Shown: positions 1-10,586 of the stretch, one piece after another | Numbering within the stretch: the first letter of the stretch is position 1 | Layout of the letters: each line of letters opens with the position of its first letter | DNA from: Ancylostoma caninum | Taxonomy: Eukaryota; Nematoda; Chromadorea; Rhabditida; Ancylostomatidae | Direction of reading: 5' to 3' | Assembly: GCA_037903475.1 (NCBI GenBank) | Contig: JBAJFG010000196.1 | Location: forward strand, 558,001-622,000 | Length of the DNA: 64,000 nucleotides | Program-made: the position numbers and the translations under genes | The notes under the pieces: model-generated | Databases searched by the model: none | What the model was told of the DNA's origin: nothing | What the model saw: the letters and a program-made list of their open reading frames with translations, nothing else

Positions 1-438
1 TGGCCAATTGCAGGCCTCGTCGGCACTGCCCACTCCAGGTATAATGTATAACGCTCCACACCCTTTCCTATGTGGACCACTAGAATAACTGTACAGCTTT
101 ACGTTCCCAGCTTCACAGTGTTACTTCCTGTATCTGTTTCCCGAAAGTTTTCATTTCTGCAAAGGGTTTCATAATCATATAAGAGCAATACAAGGCAACT
201 CAGAACAATACAAGACAGAGAATTCCTTAAGAATTTAGCTGGGAAGTGGTGCAATCCATCGCTCTTTTAGATATGTTCTCAATTGACATTTTCACCAAAG
301 TGTGAGTGCATACTCATATTATAGAAGCATCACTTCCTAGCGATTCCTTTCGAAATTCCTATATGAAAGGTATATTCAGGAGACGCTGGCCGCATTTACT
401 GAGGCCTCCTTCCGAAGGGGGAGTGTGGGAGGCATATA
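1..438. other. Unassigned non-coding sequence at left edge
   Basis: No gene or splice-supported exon was recognised here. Short open frames exist but show no family motif. The stretch ends at the TA that flanks the Tc1-like element starting near 439. Confidence 0.4.
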
Positions 439-1970
439 CAGTGCGTTTCATAATTATAGACGCACCCCAGAGAATGCAGGTACCCAATGCACCGCAGTTT
501 CTTGAGAAAAGTTACAAACGTCAATCAATTCCGCATGCCAGAAAACCTAGGTTTGTTTTGTTTTACTTCTTATTATGGAAAATGCCGGATAGATTTGGCA
601 ACTAACCCTTAAATGGGGCGTTTCATAGGTATAGACGCAGTCTATGAGAAAATACAAATAAATTTCATCTTCAAGGGAAAATGTGGGCTCAATATTTATA
701 CAAGAACTAATAGGCGGTTACAATGTAAATCTGCATTTCCACGTGGATCACACCTTTTTGAGGCAAGGCTAGCACAGTTAAAAGATTCACATACCGCAGG
801 CTTGTGAAATCGCAAGATTATCTGAGAGGAGGTTCTTCGGGGTCCATCTACAAATATGTGCAAGATATTGACCTTACAATCGAACGAAGGAATTTGATAT
901 GCCAAAAAGACATGCATCGAGGACGGCGTCGCATACCCTACCTAGAATCGAAGTCCACGATGTGCATCAACGGTGTCCGAGCCGTTGTGTCGGTTCCCTC
1001 ATGCTGTACAAGGGTTGAAGAGGCATTTAACCGCAATACCAGCATTGCACATTGTTGTCTCCGTCTCACACCCAGGGTTATCTGATTTCACAAAGCCTCA
1101 CGGGTTCGCTCCAGTGGAGGGAACGTGGTGGTAGTCACGTCGAAAACACTAGTTGCTTGTTTTGGACCTTTTAAAGACCGTATCATGTTTAAATGATTCA
1201 ACTCTTAAATTTTCCTGTAGCAACAAAAAAGAGAAACCTCACTTTCCATAAAAAAAATCGGTGTGACGCAGGCCTGCCGCTCAACAAATAAATACTTTGA
1301 GAAACCCTAGCTGATGATAGTGTTTGCCTTCTGGCACTAGCAACATGTAACATCCTTGAGGCATCCCACTAGATAACATTCATGGTCGGATTCAAACATT
1401 TTCTGGGACAGCAATCCTCGAAAAAGCTATTGCCTCTACTAAGGAACGTTTTGATAGCTATTTGCTGGAAGTGATCGATAAATCTACGCCAACCCATGTT
1501 TTCCCGCTATACTTCTCGAGGAGTATAGCGGTTTCGGTCGCTGCTGTCGTCGCCGCCGTCGCTCGCTGTCGTCGACAATAGCGACCGTCGCTGTTGTCGC
1601 TGTTGTCGACGACAGCGGCAAAGGGGGCGACGAGAGCAGCGACTGAAACCGCTATACTCCTCGAGAAGTATAGCGGCAGAGTTTGTGAGTTGTTTGGAAA
1701 TTGTGAAGGCCTATCAACTACTAATCTGCTGTTGCAAGGAAGCTCCCACAATGAAATTATCGGTTTTTGAAAGTGCTTCTATATTTATGAAACGGTTTCT
1801 ATGAGGGGGAAGTGCTGAATCTCCTGATCTTTATCCATAACTTCAGGTTAAACGACTGCAACTAGGGTTTTCGAGCACGCTGATTCAACTGACATTCGTG
1901 GTTTCTTCCAGAGTGTGGAACTGTATAGCATTGTTTTCTGGGGTGCGTCTATACCTATGAAACGCACTAT
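439..1970. mobile_element. Degenerate Tc1-like transposon with IR/DR ends
   Basis: The left end, CAGTGCGTTTCATAATTATA, recurs inverted at about 1936-1969 and both ends abut TATA. Each terminus also has an inner copy of the motif in the same orientation as its outer copy: GCGTTTCATAGGTATAGACG at about 618 and the reverse-oriented ATTTATGAAACG near 1784-1795. The spacing is about 170-175 bp on both sides. Two direct repeats per inverted end is the IR/DR architecture known from some Tc1/mariner transposons. No intact transposase remains between the ends. A foldback element (1504-1676) has inserted near the right end. The length of about 1.53 kb suits a Tc1-like element. Confidence 0.7.
1504..1676. 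mobile_element. Short foldback element, CTCGAG-centred inverted ends
   Basis: Both ends carry the same near-palindrome, GCTATACTTCTCGAGGAG and its partner, followed by TATAGCGGTTTC. The arms extend inward over a GTCGCTGCT(C/G)TCGTCG tract, so the whole 173 bp can fold into a long hairpin. The interior is rich in GTCGTCGAC-type repeats. The same terminal motif recurs at 47722 and 49636, which defines a family in this genome. No coding capacity is seen. Confidence 0.65.
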
Positions 1971-3228
1971 ATAAGTACCTGGTTCCGGTGGAGGCCTTTG
2001 CCTTGGAGCAGTTGGTCTTTAAAAAACTTACGAAAGGTGTCGTTATGCCAATTCTATCTTCAAATCCCACAACATCTTCTAGGAGAGCTTCACTGCTGTG
2101 AATAACTCTTGGAGTGCAGCAGATTCTCGTTTCAACGACACCTGCTGTTTCCCATGAGAACGAATTATCAAGAACATGAGAGAGAAAAGCTACGGCTATT
2201 CCATCTTCCTTAATATCCTATTTTTAATCATGTATGCTTTTGAAAGGTTTTCCTCCTGAAAAACTGGGCAACAATCACTGAGTAGATGAGACCTGGGGAC
2301 TTCACTAATAATGCTGTATAGTGGCTATAAAAGCCTATAAGCAAGGCCGAGTATATGTCAGCTGTGACTCCCTTGCTTGGTTTTCTCGTCAGGCAGGAAT
2401 ACCAACACTCTTTGCTCCTACAAACAGTGATGTTGCATAGATTTTGCGTGATCGTCTCGGTATCTTAACTAAGCTGGCGAGAAAATGCCTTATCCCGCAT
2501 AGAACCGTTGTTAGTAACTTCTACACACTATTACTCGTGGCCACTGTCTGAATCAGTGCACTTAGTGGAATCGAAAATCTGCACTGAACTTCAAACTGAA
2601 ATATAACGACCATGAGACAAGTTCTCGTGATGATTTTATAATCAGAATGATCTTTCAGATCCAGCACTATTAAATACGATCTAGCTCGGCTAAAAATGCA
2701 ACCATTACAGCGAAAAAAGCCAACAATTGTGCAACAACTACTACCCTCCTCCTGTACATTGTCCGCTGCTGAAGTGCGGAAATTTCCGCCTCCAAGCCCT
2801 CTATTCTGTCGAGAATTTGGGTCGCCCACTGAGATTGATCGATGGTACCTAGGGTCTCGTCACGGCAGATGTCTCGAAGTCCTCAACGTCCCAAGTCCCC
2901 AGCAAAGGAAGGGCACTAGGAGGGTCTTTCATAGTTCCTCGACTAGAATGATGTACGGATTGCTTCTCCGGAAGATTTTTCATGCATGAAAATCTCAGAA
3001 ACGATCCTGAGGCGAGACTGCCTTCCATATCTTTTCCTCTCTCGGTGCCATCTAATTCCAAGCTTTGTGAAGAGATAGCTTAGGTTTTTCGCACTGATCA
3101 ATTGCTAGTTATATTTCTACATTGTTAGGAGGACGAAGTCTTACAAAACTGTGCTGAAAGGTGATATGGAGACCACACGGAAGAGTCAGAACTACTTAAC
3201 CAAACCTGAACTACATGTAGAACAAATA
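1971..3228. other. Intergenic sequence downstream of enpl-1
   Basis: No splice-supported exon, RNA gene or clear repeat was identified. Open frames on both strands overlap one another and lack recognisable motifs. Confidence 0.4.
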
Positions 3229-3234
3229 TTTATT
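3229..3234 (-). terminator. Poly(A) signal AATAAA of the endoplasmin gene
   Basis: TTTATT on the plus strand reads AATAAA on the minus strand about 150 bp past the endoplasmin stop codon. That is a normal 3'UTR length for a nematode gene. Confidence 0.6.
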
Positions 3235-3386
3235 ACCCTCATAACACAAAATAACTTAAAACAACGGAAACCGTATCAATGAGACGAAGAATAGGCGGGG
3301 ATACAATCCCCTAATCACAACAATCCACCAGCAAATGCAACGAAGGTAGGTATGCAACTGATGGTATAAAAAATCACTAGAAAGCT

Positions 3387-6300
3387 CTACAACTCGGAGT
3401 GTTCCTCCTCCACTTTAGTCTCCTCAGCTGCTGGTTGTTCTTCAGCCGGTTGCTCTTCTTCTTGCTCTTCAATCGTAGGCTCAGCCTCTACCTCTGCATC
3501 CATCGCAACATCAAGTGATTGCCGAAGCACCGATTCGATACGTTCCGCAAATCCGACCTAAAAGAATTTCATGACAACTGAAACAGCCACGACAGGGTAT
3601 CGAGCACTAAGAACTAATTAGGAACCTGATCTTGGAGCGCGAATCCTGATCGAAGAGTGGCAGTCTCGAAGAGAAGAGTGGCAGTATCCTTGGCCTTTTG
3701 GTCAGTGCCATCGGCAACGACACGTCGCAACAACTCCTTGACCACTGGGTGACGAGGATTGATTTCGAAGGTCTTCTTCTGGCTCGCATAGAACTCCTGC
3801 GTTGGGTCCTTTGCCTTGGCATAGGCCTGGCTCTTCATAATACGTTCCATGTTTCCAGACCAACCGTAGCTCGAAGCCACCAATGCAGATGGCGACTTCA
3901 CGAGTCGTTGCGATACAACGGCCTTCTCAATCTTATCCTTAAAAGAAACACATCATGAGGGACAGTAAGAAGAAAAAACTATGTGGCAAACCTTGAGAGC
4001 AGTCTCCTTCAACCAAGATGTAAGGGGCTCGAATTCCTTCTCCAGCTCCTTGTATGCTTCCTTTGCCTTTTCAGAATCATCAATGCTCACTCCCTCCTAA
4101 AATGCAATTCCAGTGACGAAAATGATAGAAAAAGTCCAACTACATACGCTCCCTTCCTTTTCGACATTCCAAGTTTTTTTTTTTTTTGCCAAAAAACATA
4201 CCTTCGCAACGTTCTGGAACTTCTTGCCATCAAATTCTGGCATTGCCTGGATGCAGTACTCATCCACAGCCTCGGTGAGGTACAAGACCTAAAACATGGG
4301 GTGTTAAACTTATTTTCAATCCTTCATCTGAAATTTTGATTGACGCTTCTCGCTTCTTTAACATGTTGCCTAAGGCGAATAGGGCAGACTTGACAACTCC
4401 TAAAAATTGTCAATCATGATTTTAAGTTGCACCTCATATCCCTTAGCGATGAGACGCTCCACGAATGGAGATGTCTCAACCTCCTTTCGTGAGATTCCAG
4501 CCATGTAGTAGATCTTATCTTGCTTATCCTTCATCCGCTCTACGTAATCCGTGAGAGAGGTCAACTTTTCTTTATCCGCTGATGAAGCAAACCTGAACGA
4601 AATAACCTATACTACCACCCTAGTATGTACGCTCTAAAACAAGCATACCTCAACAGTTTAGCAAGTCGGATGCGGTTGCTGGGATCTTCCATGACACCAA
4701 GTTTGATGTTCGTGCTGAACTCCTTCCAGAAATCATCAAATTCTTGTCCTTCCAACTTCTTCAACATATCGAGCACCTTTCGAACCAATTTCTTTTTAAT
4801 AACCTTCAGAAGCTTGTGCTGTTGCAAGTTCTCACGAGAAACGTTGAGAGGAAGATCATCTGAGTCCACTATACCGCGTATGAATGCGAGATACTTGGGT
4901 AGCATATCAGCGAAATCATCAGTGATGAAGACACGGCGAACGTACAACTTGATGTTCTCAACGATTTTGCCGTAATTCTGGAACATATCGCTCGGAGACT
5001 TCTTCGGCACGTAGAGTATGGATCGGAACGACACTTCTCCTTCGGCAGTGAAGTGAACGTGAGTGAGTGGTTTGTCCGTATCCTTCGTGATGCTCTTGTA
5101 GAACTCTTCGTACTCCTCCGGCTCGACCTGGCTTGGCTTTCTCATCCAGATCGGTTTCACGTTGTTCACGCGTTCCCAATCCCATGTCGTTTTCTCGACC
5201 TTCTTGGTCTTCTTCTCTTCCTTCTCCTCCTCTACGGCACCGTCTTCTTTGGCCTTGGGCTCTTCTTCAACAGGCTCCTCAACCATCTCTGTCTTAGATT
5301 GCCAGAGGTAAATGTTGAAGTTGATGAATTGAGAGTATTTGTGCACGAGGTTCTTGAGGGTGTCAGGCTCCAGGAAGTCCATAGCTTCTTCTTTCATGTG
5401 AAGTGTTATCTGTGTTCCACGTTTCAGGGTCGGACCACGAGGATCCTTGGTGATGGAGAAACTGCCAGAGTCCGACTCCCAGATGTACTGTTCGCCGTCA
5501 TTGCTCTTCGAGGTGACAACCACTCGATCAGCAACAAGGAACGCAGAATAAAATCCTACTCCAAATTGTCCGATCAAATCCTGAAAGGGAATTAGGATTA
5601 CTCCAGCAAACAATGATTTACAGGGAAGAGTACCTGCTGAACATCAGTAGACGTTGAACTGTCCATCAATTTTGACAGAAATTCTGCAGTACCGGAACGA
5701 GCAATTGTTCCAAGGTTGTTCATGAGCTCATCTTTTGTCATTCCTATACCAGTATCCGTGATATGAAGGAGTTTGTTCTCACGATCAGCCTGAAACTCGT
5801 CACTGTAAAAACAACTAAAATATAAAAGCGAGCAAACGAAGAAACGTACCTTGATTCTCACACTCAGATCTTCGTTAGCATGAAGAGCGCTAGGGTCAGT
5901 TAAAGAGATCAACCTTATTTTATCCAGAGCATCAGCAGCATTAGAGATCAGCTCACGGAGGAAAATTTCTTTGTTGCGGTACAACGAATTGATGATCAAT
6001 TTCATCATGCGATTAACCTAAAAGGAGATAAATTAAGAAGATTGAAATTGGAAGAGATTACATACTTAATAGTTGCTGTATCAATAAGAATCTAATCCAC
6101 TATATTGAACAAGGGTAAGAAAAACACCGCGATTATGCTACCGTTCTCAAGCGGTCTTCACCTCTGCTATCCAATGTAATCCATCCGTGCACATGCTCAT
6201 CTCTCGCCACAAATGTGACGCACCAGCAAGAGAAATAACGAATCAATGACTAGCTTATAAGCACACTTCAGGAAACGAATGGATACTTGGATAGTACTAT

Positions 6301-9300
6301 ATCCGAAGCTCAATTAGATATCCGTTAGGGTGGGATTATTCGACTTCATAAAGTGGATTGGATATGAAGCCAAGATTTCAACTTTAGCATTTCCAAAGCT
6401 CTCGATAACAAGCCAAACCAACTAATAAGAACAATGCTTTCCCTGAGTTGTCCAGTACTTAAAACTAACCTCAGCTTGGAATTCATGCTTCTCGGCTTTG
6501 GCTCGCATCTCTTTCACCTGTGCAGCCGTGAGTCCGTCAATCTTGATCGTATCATCCTCGCTGTAACCAAAACTGTGGTAAGCATCACTCCCTCAATTGA
6601 ATAGCCTTGAAAAAATGATTCAGAGATGGGTTTGGACGTCGGAATTAGTTCCAGCGTCCTTGGAAGCACAACAGAACACACCTCTCCCAATTCAAGCCAC
6701 TACTTAATTAACAATACGTCTTGAACAGGGGATTGATGGGCAGAACCGAGATCTTGGAAAACTACCAGTCCTCAACCAATTTCGGATGTTTCCCTTCTTA
6801 ACGAAGTTGAACATGACTACGCGACAAAACTTTTGAATATGGAAATACGTACAATCACAGAGATACTCAAGGAATGGTTTAAACAAGTTGATTTTCGCCA
6901 ATTTTTTTTTCAGAATTACTTCCGATCTTTAGCCGATATTTCTTCTGATTTCTCATTTTTTTTCCTGCAATAAGCTGTACCAATGAAGTTTTCAGCACTC
7001 ACTGGTGTAAGAGGAACTGCGATCAAAAGCAAAGCATTCAACCACAGCGAGAAAACAGCTGATCAAACTATGGCGGAGTATCCGACTGTTTTTGCTTACA
7101 CCGACAATCCAGAGCCACGTGTACATACACACAACCAGAGTGATTGCATGACTATCTAACAACGAAAAAGGCCATAAGTTATATGGTACACTAACTGGTT
7201 CAAAAGTCACCAGATAAGAAAGCCGTCCTGAATTACGAGAGCCGTCCTGAATTATGAGCTATTTGCTTCAGGCGTGCATCTGAGATCGCATTCAGAATCA
7301 CTATGAACGAGCTTCAACGTCTAGCAGCGTCTTAACCAACAACACGTAGCATGAAACTCCCATTAAACTGTCGAAGTCTGATGTGCCTTTGCTTCACCAC
7401 AGGATTGCCTGGTGGTAAACACAAAAAGCGCAAATTTCCAACATCAACTTAAACGTCGATGAATTTTTGATTCAACGACACATATTACTACGTCGCGCCC
7501 AGATTAGACTCCATTTAAAGATTTTTCACTACAATGATAGTCGGGAAAAGGCAGCAATAAGCAGAAATACTCAAATTTTGTATTTGAAAGTCTAGATCAG
7601 CATTGTTGAATTTTTTCCCTCGATGCCGATCCGTCTCGATTCGCAACTTCCCAAGCAAAGCTCTCATCCCTGAAGACAAACAGCTCTGACCTATTGCTCT
7701 ATATTTATTTAGGGCCTATGAGCCGCAGTAATGGCTCCATGAGGAGACATCTGTATTCGGTACTGACTTACAACACCGTTTTCCATAGCGCACATTTCTC
7801 GATCAGGAACTGCTTTCAAGTATGTTATTAGTTCATAATCATCTCTTAGAAATAAGTCCTTCGTCAAACACTATTATCGATGACATGGGGACACTCGCCC
7901 TTTCGAGAATGTGCTACCAGAACACCGGAGGCAATACAACGCCTACCACCGAAAGCGGCAAAGAACTAACCGCGTTGTGGATCAACAATTAACATTTACA
8001 ACGTGTGTTTATCAAGATCTCTTCGAAGACGCGGCTTATGAAGCTCGACGAGGAAGAGAATGCGATGGGGGCACTAATCAAACAAAGGACACTCCCTATA
8101 CTACCTCATACGACCCGGCACAGCAAATATACTGGCGACTCGCAGGTAGACGGTGTGCCTCTTTTCGCTGTGTACCGGCAATGCGACGTGTCACTATTCA
8201 ACCGGTGATGGCAGCGAAGGAATAAACTTAATTAATGCACAGCCGTGAAAATAGTATGGAATCCCCTCCGAGTCTGAGAATTACGCTGACATTAAACGCC
8301 CTCATATAACTTCCTCGGTTATCGACAAGAAACCCTACAAGCGCAGACTCAACTGGTCATCGCACATATCAACACGAACATGCTAGTTTGCGGTTTTTAT
8401 TCGATTCTCGCACGAGTTATACTGACCATGACCGCTTTTCGCCTGTCAGGTAATCTCATTGCGAAAGACGCGCAAAGTACAGTTCACATCTGAAAAAATT
8501 GATAGAGAACTCAAAAAGGGGGTCATAAATGAAACTGATATAGATGTGTGAAAGAGCTTCCTGTACCGAAGTAAACTCTGGATCTATATCATAAACATTC
8601 AAAAATGACTGTACGACGAGGTACTGAACATTTCCTCAAGTTCAGATGGCGGATTAACTTGGATGTTTGGAGATAGGATGGTTAAATACCGAAGCTTCTC
8701 CTTTTCTACAGCCGAATCATTACACGAAACGGATTCAAAAGGGGTTCTTGTGCCCCCTTACTAACGCTTACTTGTGTCCCAAAATTTTGACGCAGACGTA
8801 TGGCGAGCAGTGCAAACTTTGTAGTGGGTCTTTATTTCTTTCTGCGAAACGTCACAGATTCAAAATGCAAGTCTAAGACTGATAATTGATGACACGCAGT
8901 TATTGAAGCTCAATTGGGGCAACGCAACCGGCTGAAGAGAACTGCACATTCGCGGAACGATGACACAAGTCCTTGGGAAACAGGCGAGAAAGAAGAAAGA
9001 CGTAACTGCTATTAAGTTCAAAAGTAAATGTTTTGCAGACAGATTCCAAAAATATATGAGCAGGTAGAAACAAAGAATATCAGGAAGAAATATAAGAATA
9101 AACGTGACTATTGAAAGTCAGTATGACGCATTAAGATGTGCAACCCAGTGATAGAGAAGCATGGATGAGAGAAACAATAGGGTCCACAAAAGGTTCAGCA
9201 TTTAAAGTTTAGTATAATACAATACATTTAGAATGCCGTGAGTACAGTGCCGCCGGAGGGCATGCATCCCATATGCGTGGACATCTTTCCACCTCGTTCT

Positions 9301-10206
9301 AACATGCTAACGCAACTAAAGCATTGTTGATTGCTTAAACCATTAGTTGCGGTGACACTTTAAAAGTGCTTTGGAAAGTATGTCGCCGTATGCGGAATGC
9401 ATATATTCCTACAGCACGATAGTCACTACCGAAGGGACGGGACCGAAAGGAGGTATCAGGAAGGTGGAGCAATTGCGATGTAGTCACGTTCCCAAGTTAC
9501 CCGAATTTAACTCATGGCATCACGAGAAAAGGAACCACCCCGAATCAAGAGGGCTTCCCTAATTCAAAAAGTTGCTATATCCGTCTGCTGGTTAGCTTAA
9601 CGGGAGCTGGGCAAGCCGTGCCCCAATTTGAGTTTGCTGGTGTCTTCCACTAAGACACGTCTAACGAATGCGAGAAAAAGATTCGGTACTATGCGTTCAT
9701 TCAAAAGAGGAAGTACAAACGTTAGTACTGAAAGCTCCCCAGAAATTGTATGATAAACATTCCCAACAAAGACCATCCCATAAATGGTGTTTGCGTTGGA
9801 CACAGCGTAACACACCCCAACTAGAAGAAACGAAGCAGAGCGGAATTCAAAACAAACCTTTCGGCTGCATCGTTGTCTGTTTTTCTTTTGTCCGACTCTG
9901 TCGTTTCAATATCGTCTTCGGCATTGACATTTGTGGGGTAGAACGCTGGAAATGAAAAAAGTCTTAAGAGCTCTTAATGACATGCAAACACGTCACACAA
10001 TTCGCATGACTGTATGAACCAGTCAACAACGCTGGAACGAGCGCAACTGGTCTGGCGCGCCTTTTTCAGAAAGGGCAGGCGCTTCTGGAGCGCCGGTGCT
10101 GTGCGGCGTAGACCGGCGTTCGGCAGTGCGCTCAGAAGCGTGGTGGGCACGTACCGACGGTGGCGAGGAGGGCGACGAGGGCGAGGAGGACGAAACGGCT
10201 CCGCAT
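3387..10206 (-). CDS. enpl-1: Endoplasmin (GRP94, ER HSP90 paralogue), 11 exons, complete
   Basis: ER-lumenal HSP90-family ATPase chaperone that folds secretory and membrane clients. Exons, in transcription order: 10206-10155, 9945-9858, 6560-6470, 6017-5850, 5789-5634, 5580-4649, 4592-4433, 4288-4202, 4096-3992, 3937-3626, 3557-3387. Phases join without a break to give 773 residues, close to the roughly 800 of animal GRP94. A signal peptide starts [17 protein letters not shown]. The ATP-binding N-domain has [20 protein letters not shown] (Glu99, Asn103), DTGIGMT (Asp145) and [11 protein letters not shown] from about 190. An acidic linker follows, then [16 protein letters not shown] in the middle domain. 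The C-terminal domain has the GRP94-type [15 protein letters not shown]. The tail EEEHSEL supplies an ER-retrieval signal, which separates it from cytosolic HSP90. It is head-to-head with imp-2. Exon 2 (acidic, weakly conserved) is assigned by phase and splice sites. Confidence 0.96.
6561..9857. other. Intron 2 of the endoplasmin gene
   Basis: This 3.3-kb intron separates the acidic exon 2 from exon 3. I saw no family-recognisable exon, tRNA or mobile-element terminus in it. The open frames at 7911-8225 and 9371-9815 look like chance. Confidence 0.6.
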
Positions 10207-10586
10207 GGCTCGACCGATCGGGAGCTGACCCGGCTTCGAGAAGTGGCCCACCCGCCCGGCGACGCAGCCGAGTGCCCGCCCCCGCCACGCCCCCCTCTTG
10301 GCAGCCCGCCCGCCGTGTCTGCGTCTCCCGCGCGCGCACGCTATTTCTCGCGTTCGCAAGAGGTGCGCGGTTCTGCGGCGCTCTGCGATGACGTCGATTG
10401 CCATCGACCAATCGCGGCCGGATCCGTGGCAGAGCCGACCAATGGCGGCGCGGGGGCGGGGCGCCAGTCCACAGGTTCTACACGTGTCCACGCCGGTCAG
10501 CCCGCCGCACCATCGCCCTGCTCCGCTGGCCATCGCGCGCTCATCTCCACGTTTTCAGATAAGCATCGACCAAATTTGGGATTGCC
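10207..10586. promoter_or_regulatory. GC-rich divergent promoter between enpl-1 and imp-2
   Basis: Only 380 bp separate the two start codons. The segment is strongly GC-rich compared with its surroundings. It holds two CCAAT boxes (10408-10412, 10439-10443), a GC box GGGGCGGGGC (10452-10462), a CRE/UPRE-like TGACGTC (10389-10395) and a CACGTG E-box (10481-10486). I looked for a canonical ERSE (CCAAT-N9-CCACG) and did not find one. The layout suits one bidirectional housekeeping or ER-stress promoter. Regulation by XBP-1/ATF-6 is inference. Confidence 0.7.

Noticed and set aside
5790..5849. Read-through of the endoplasmin exon into an extra peptide, giving a 136-codon frame
   Set aside because: A 60-bp intron with GTACGT and TTTCAG sites rejoins VRIK to [12 protein letters not shown] as in the family; the extra residues are intronic.
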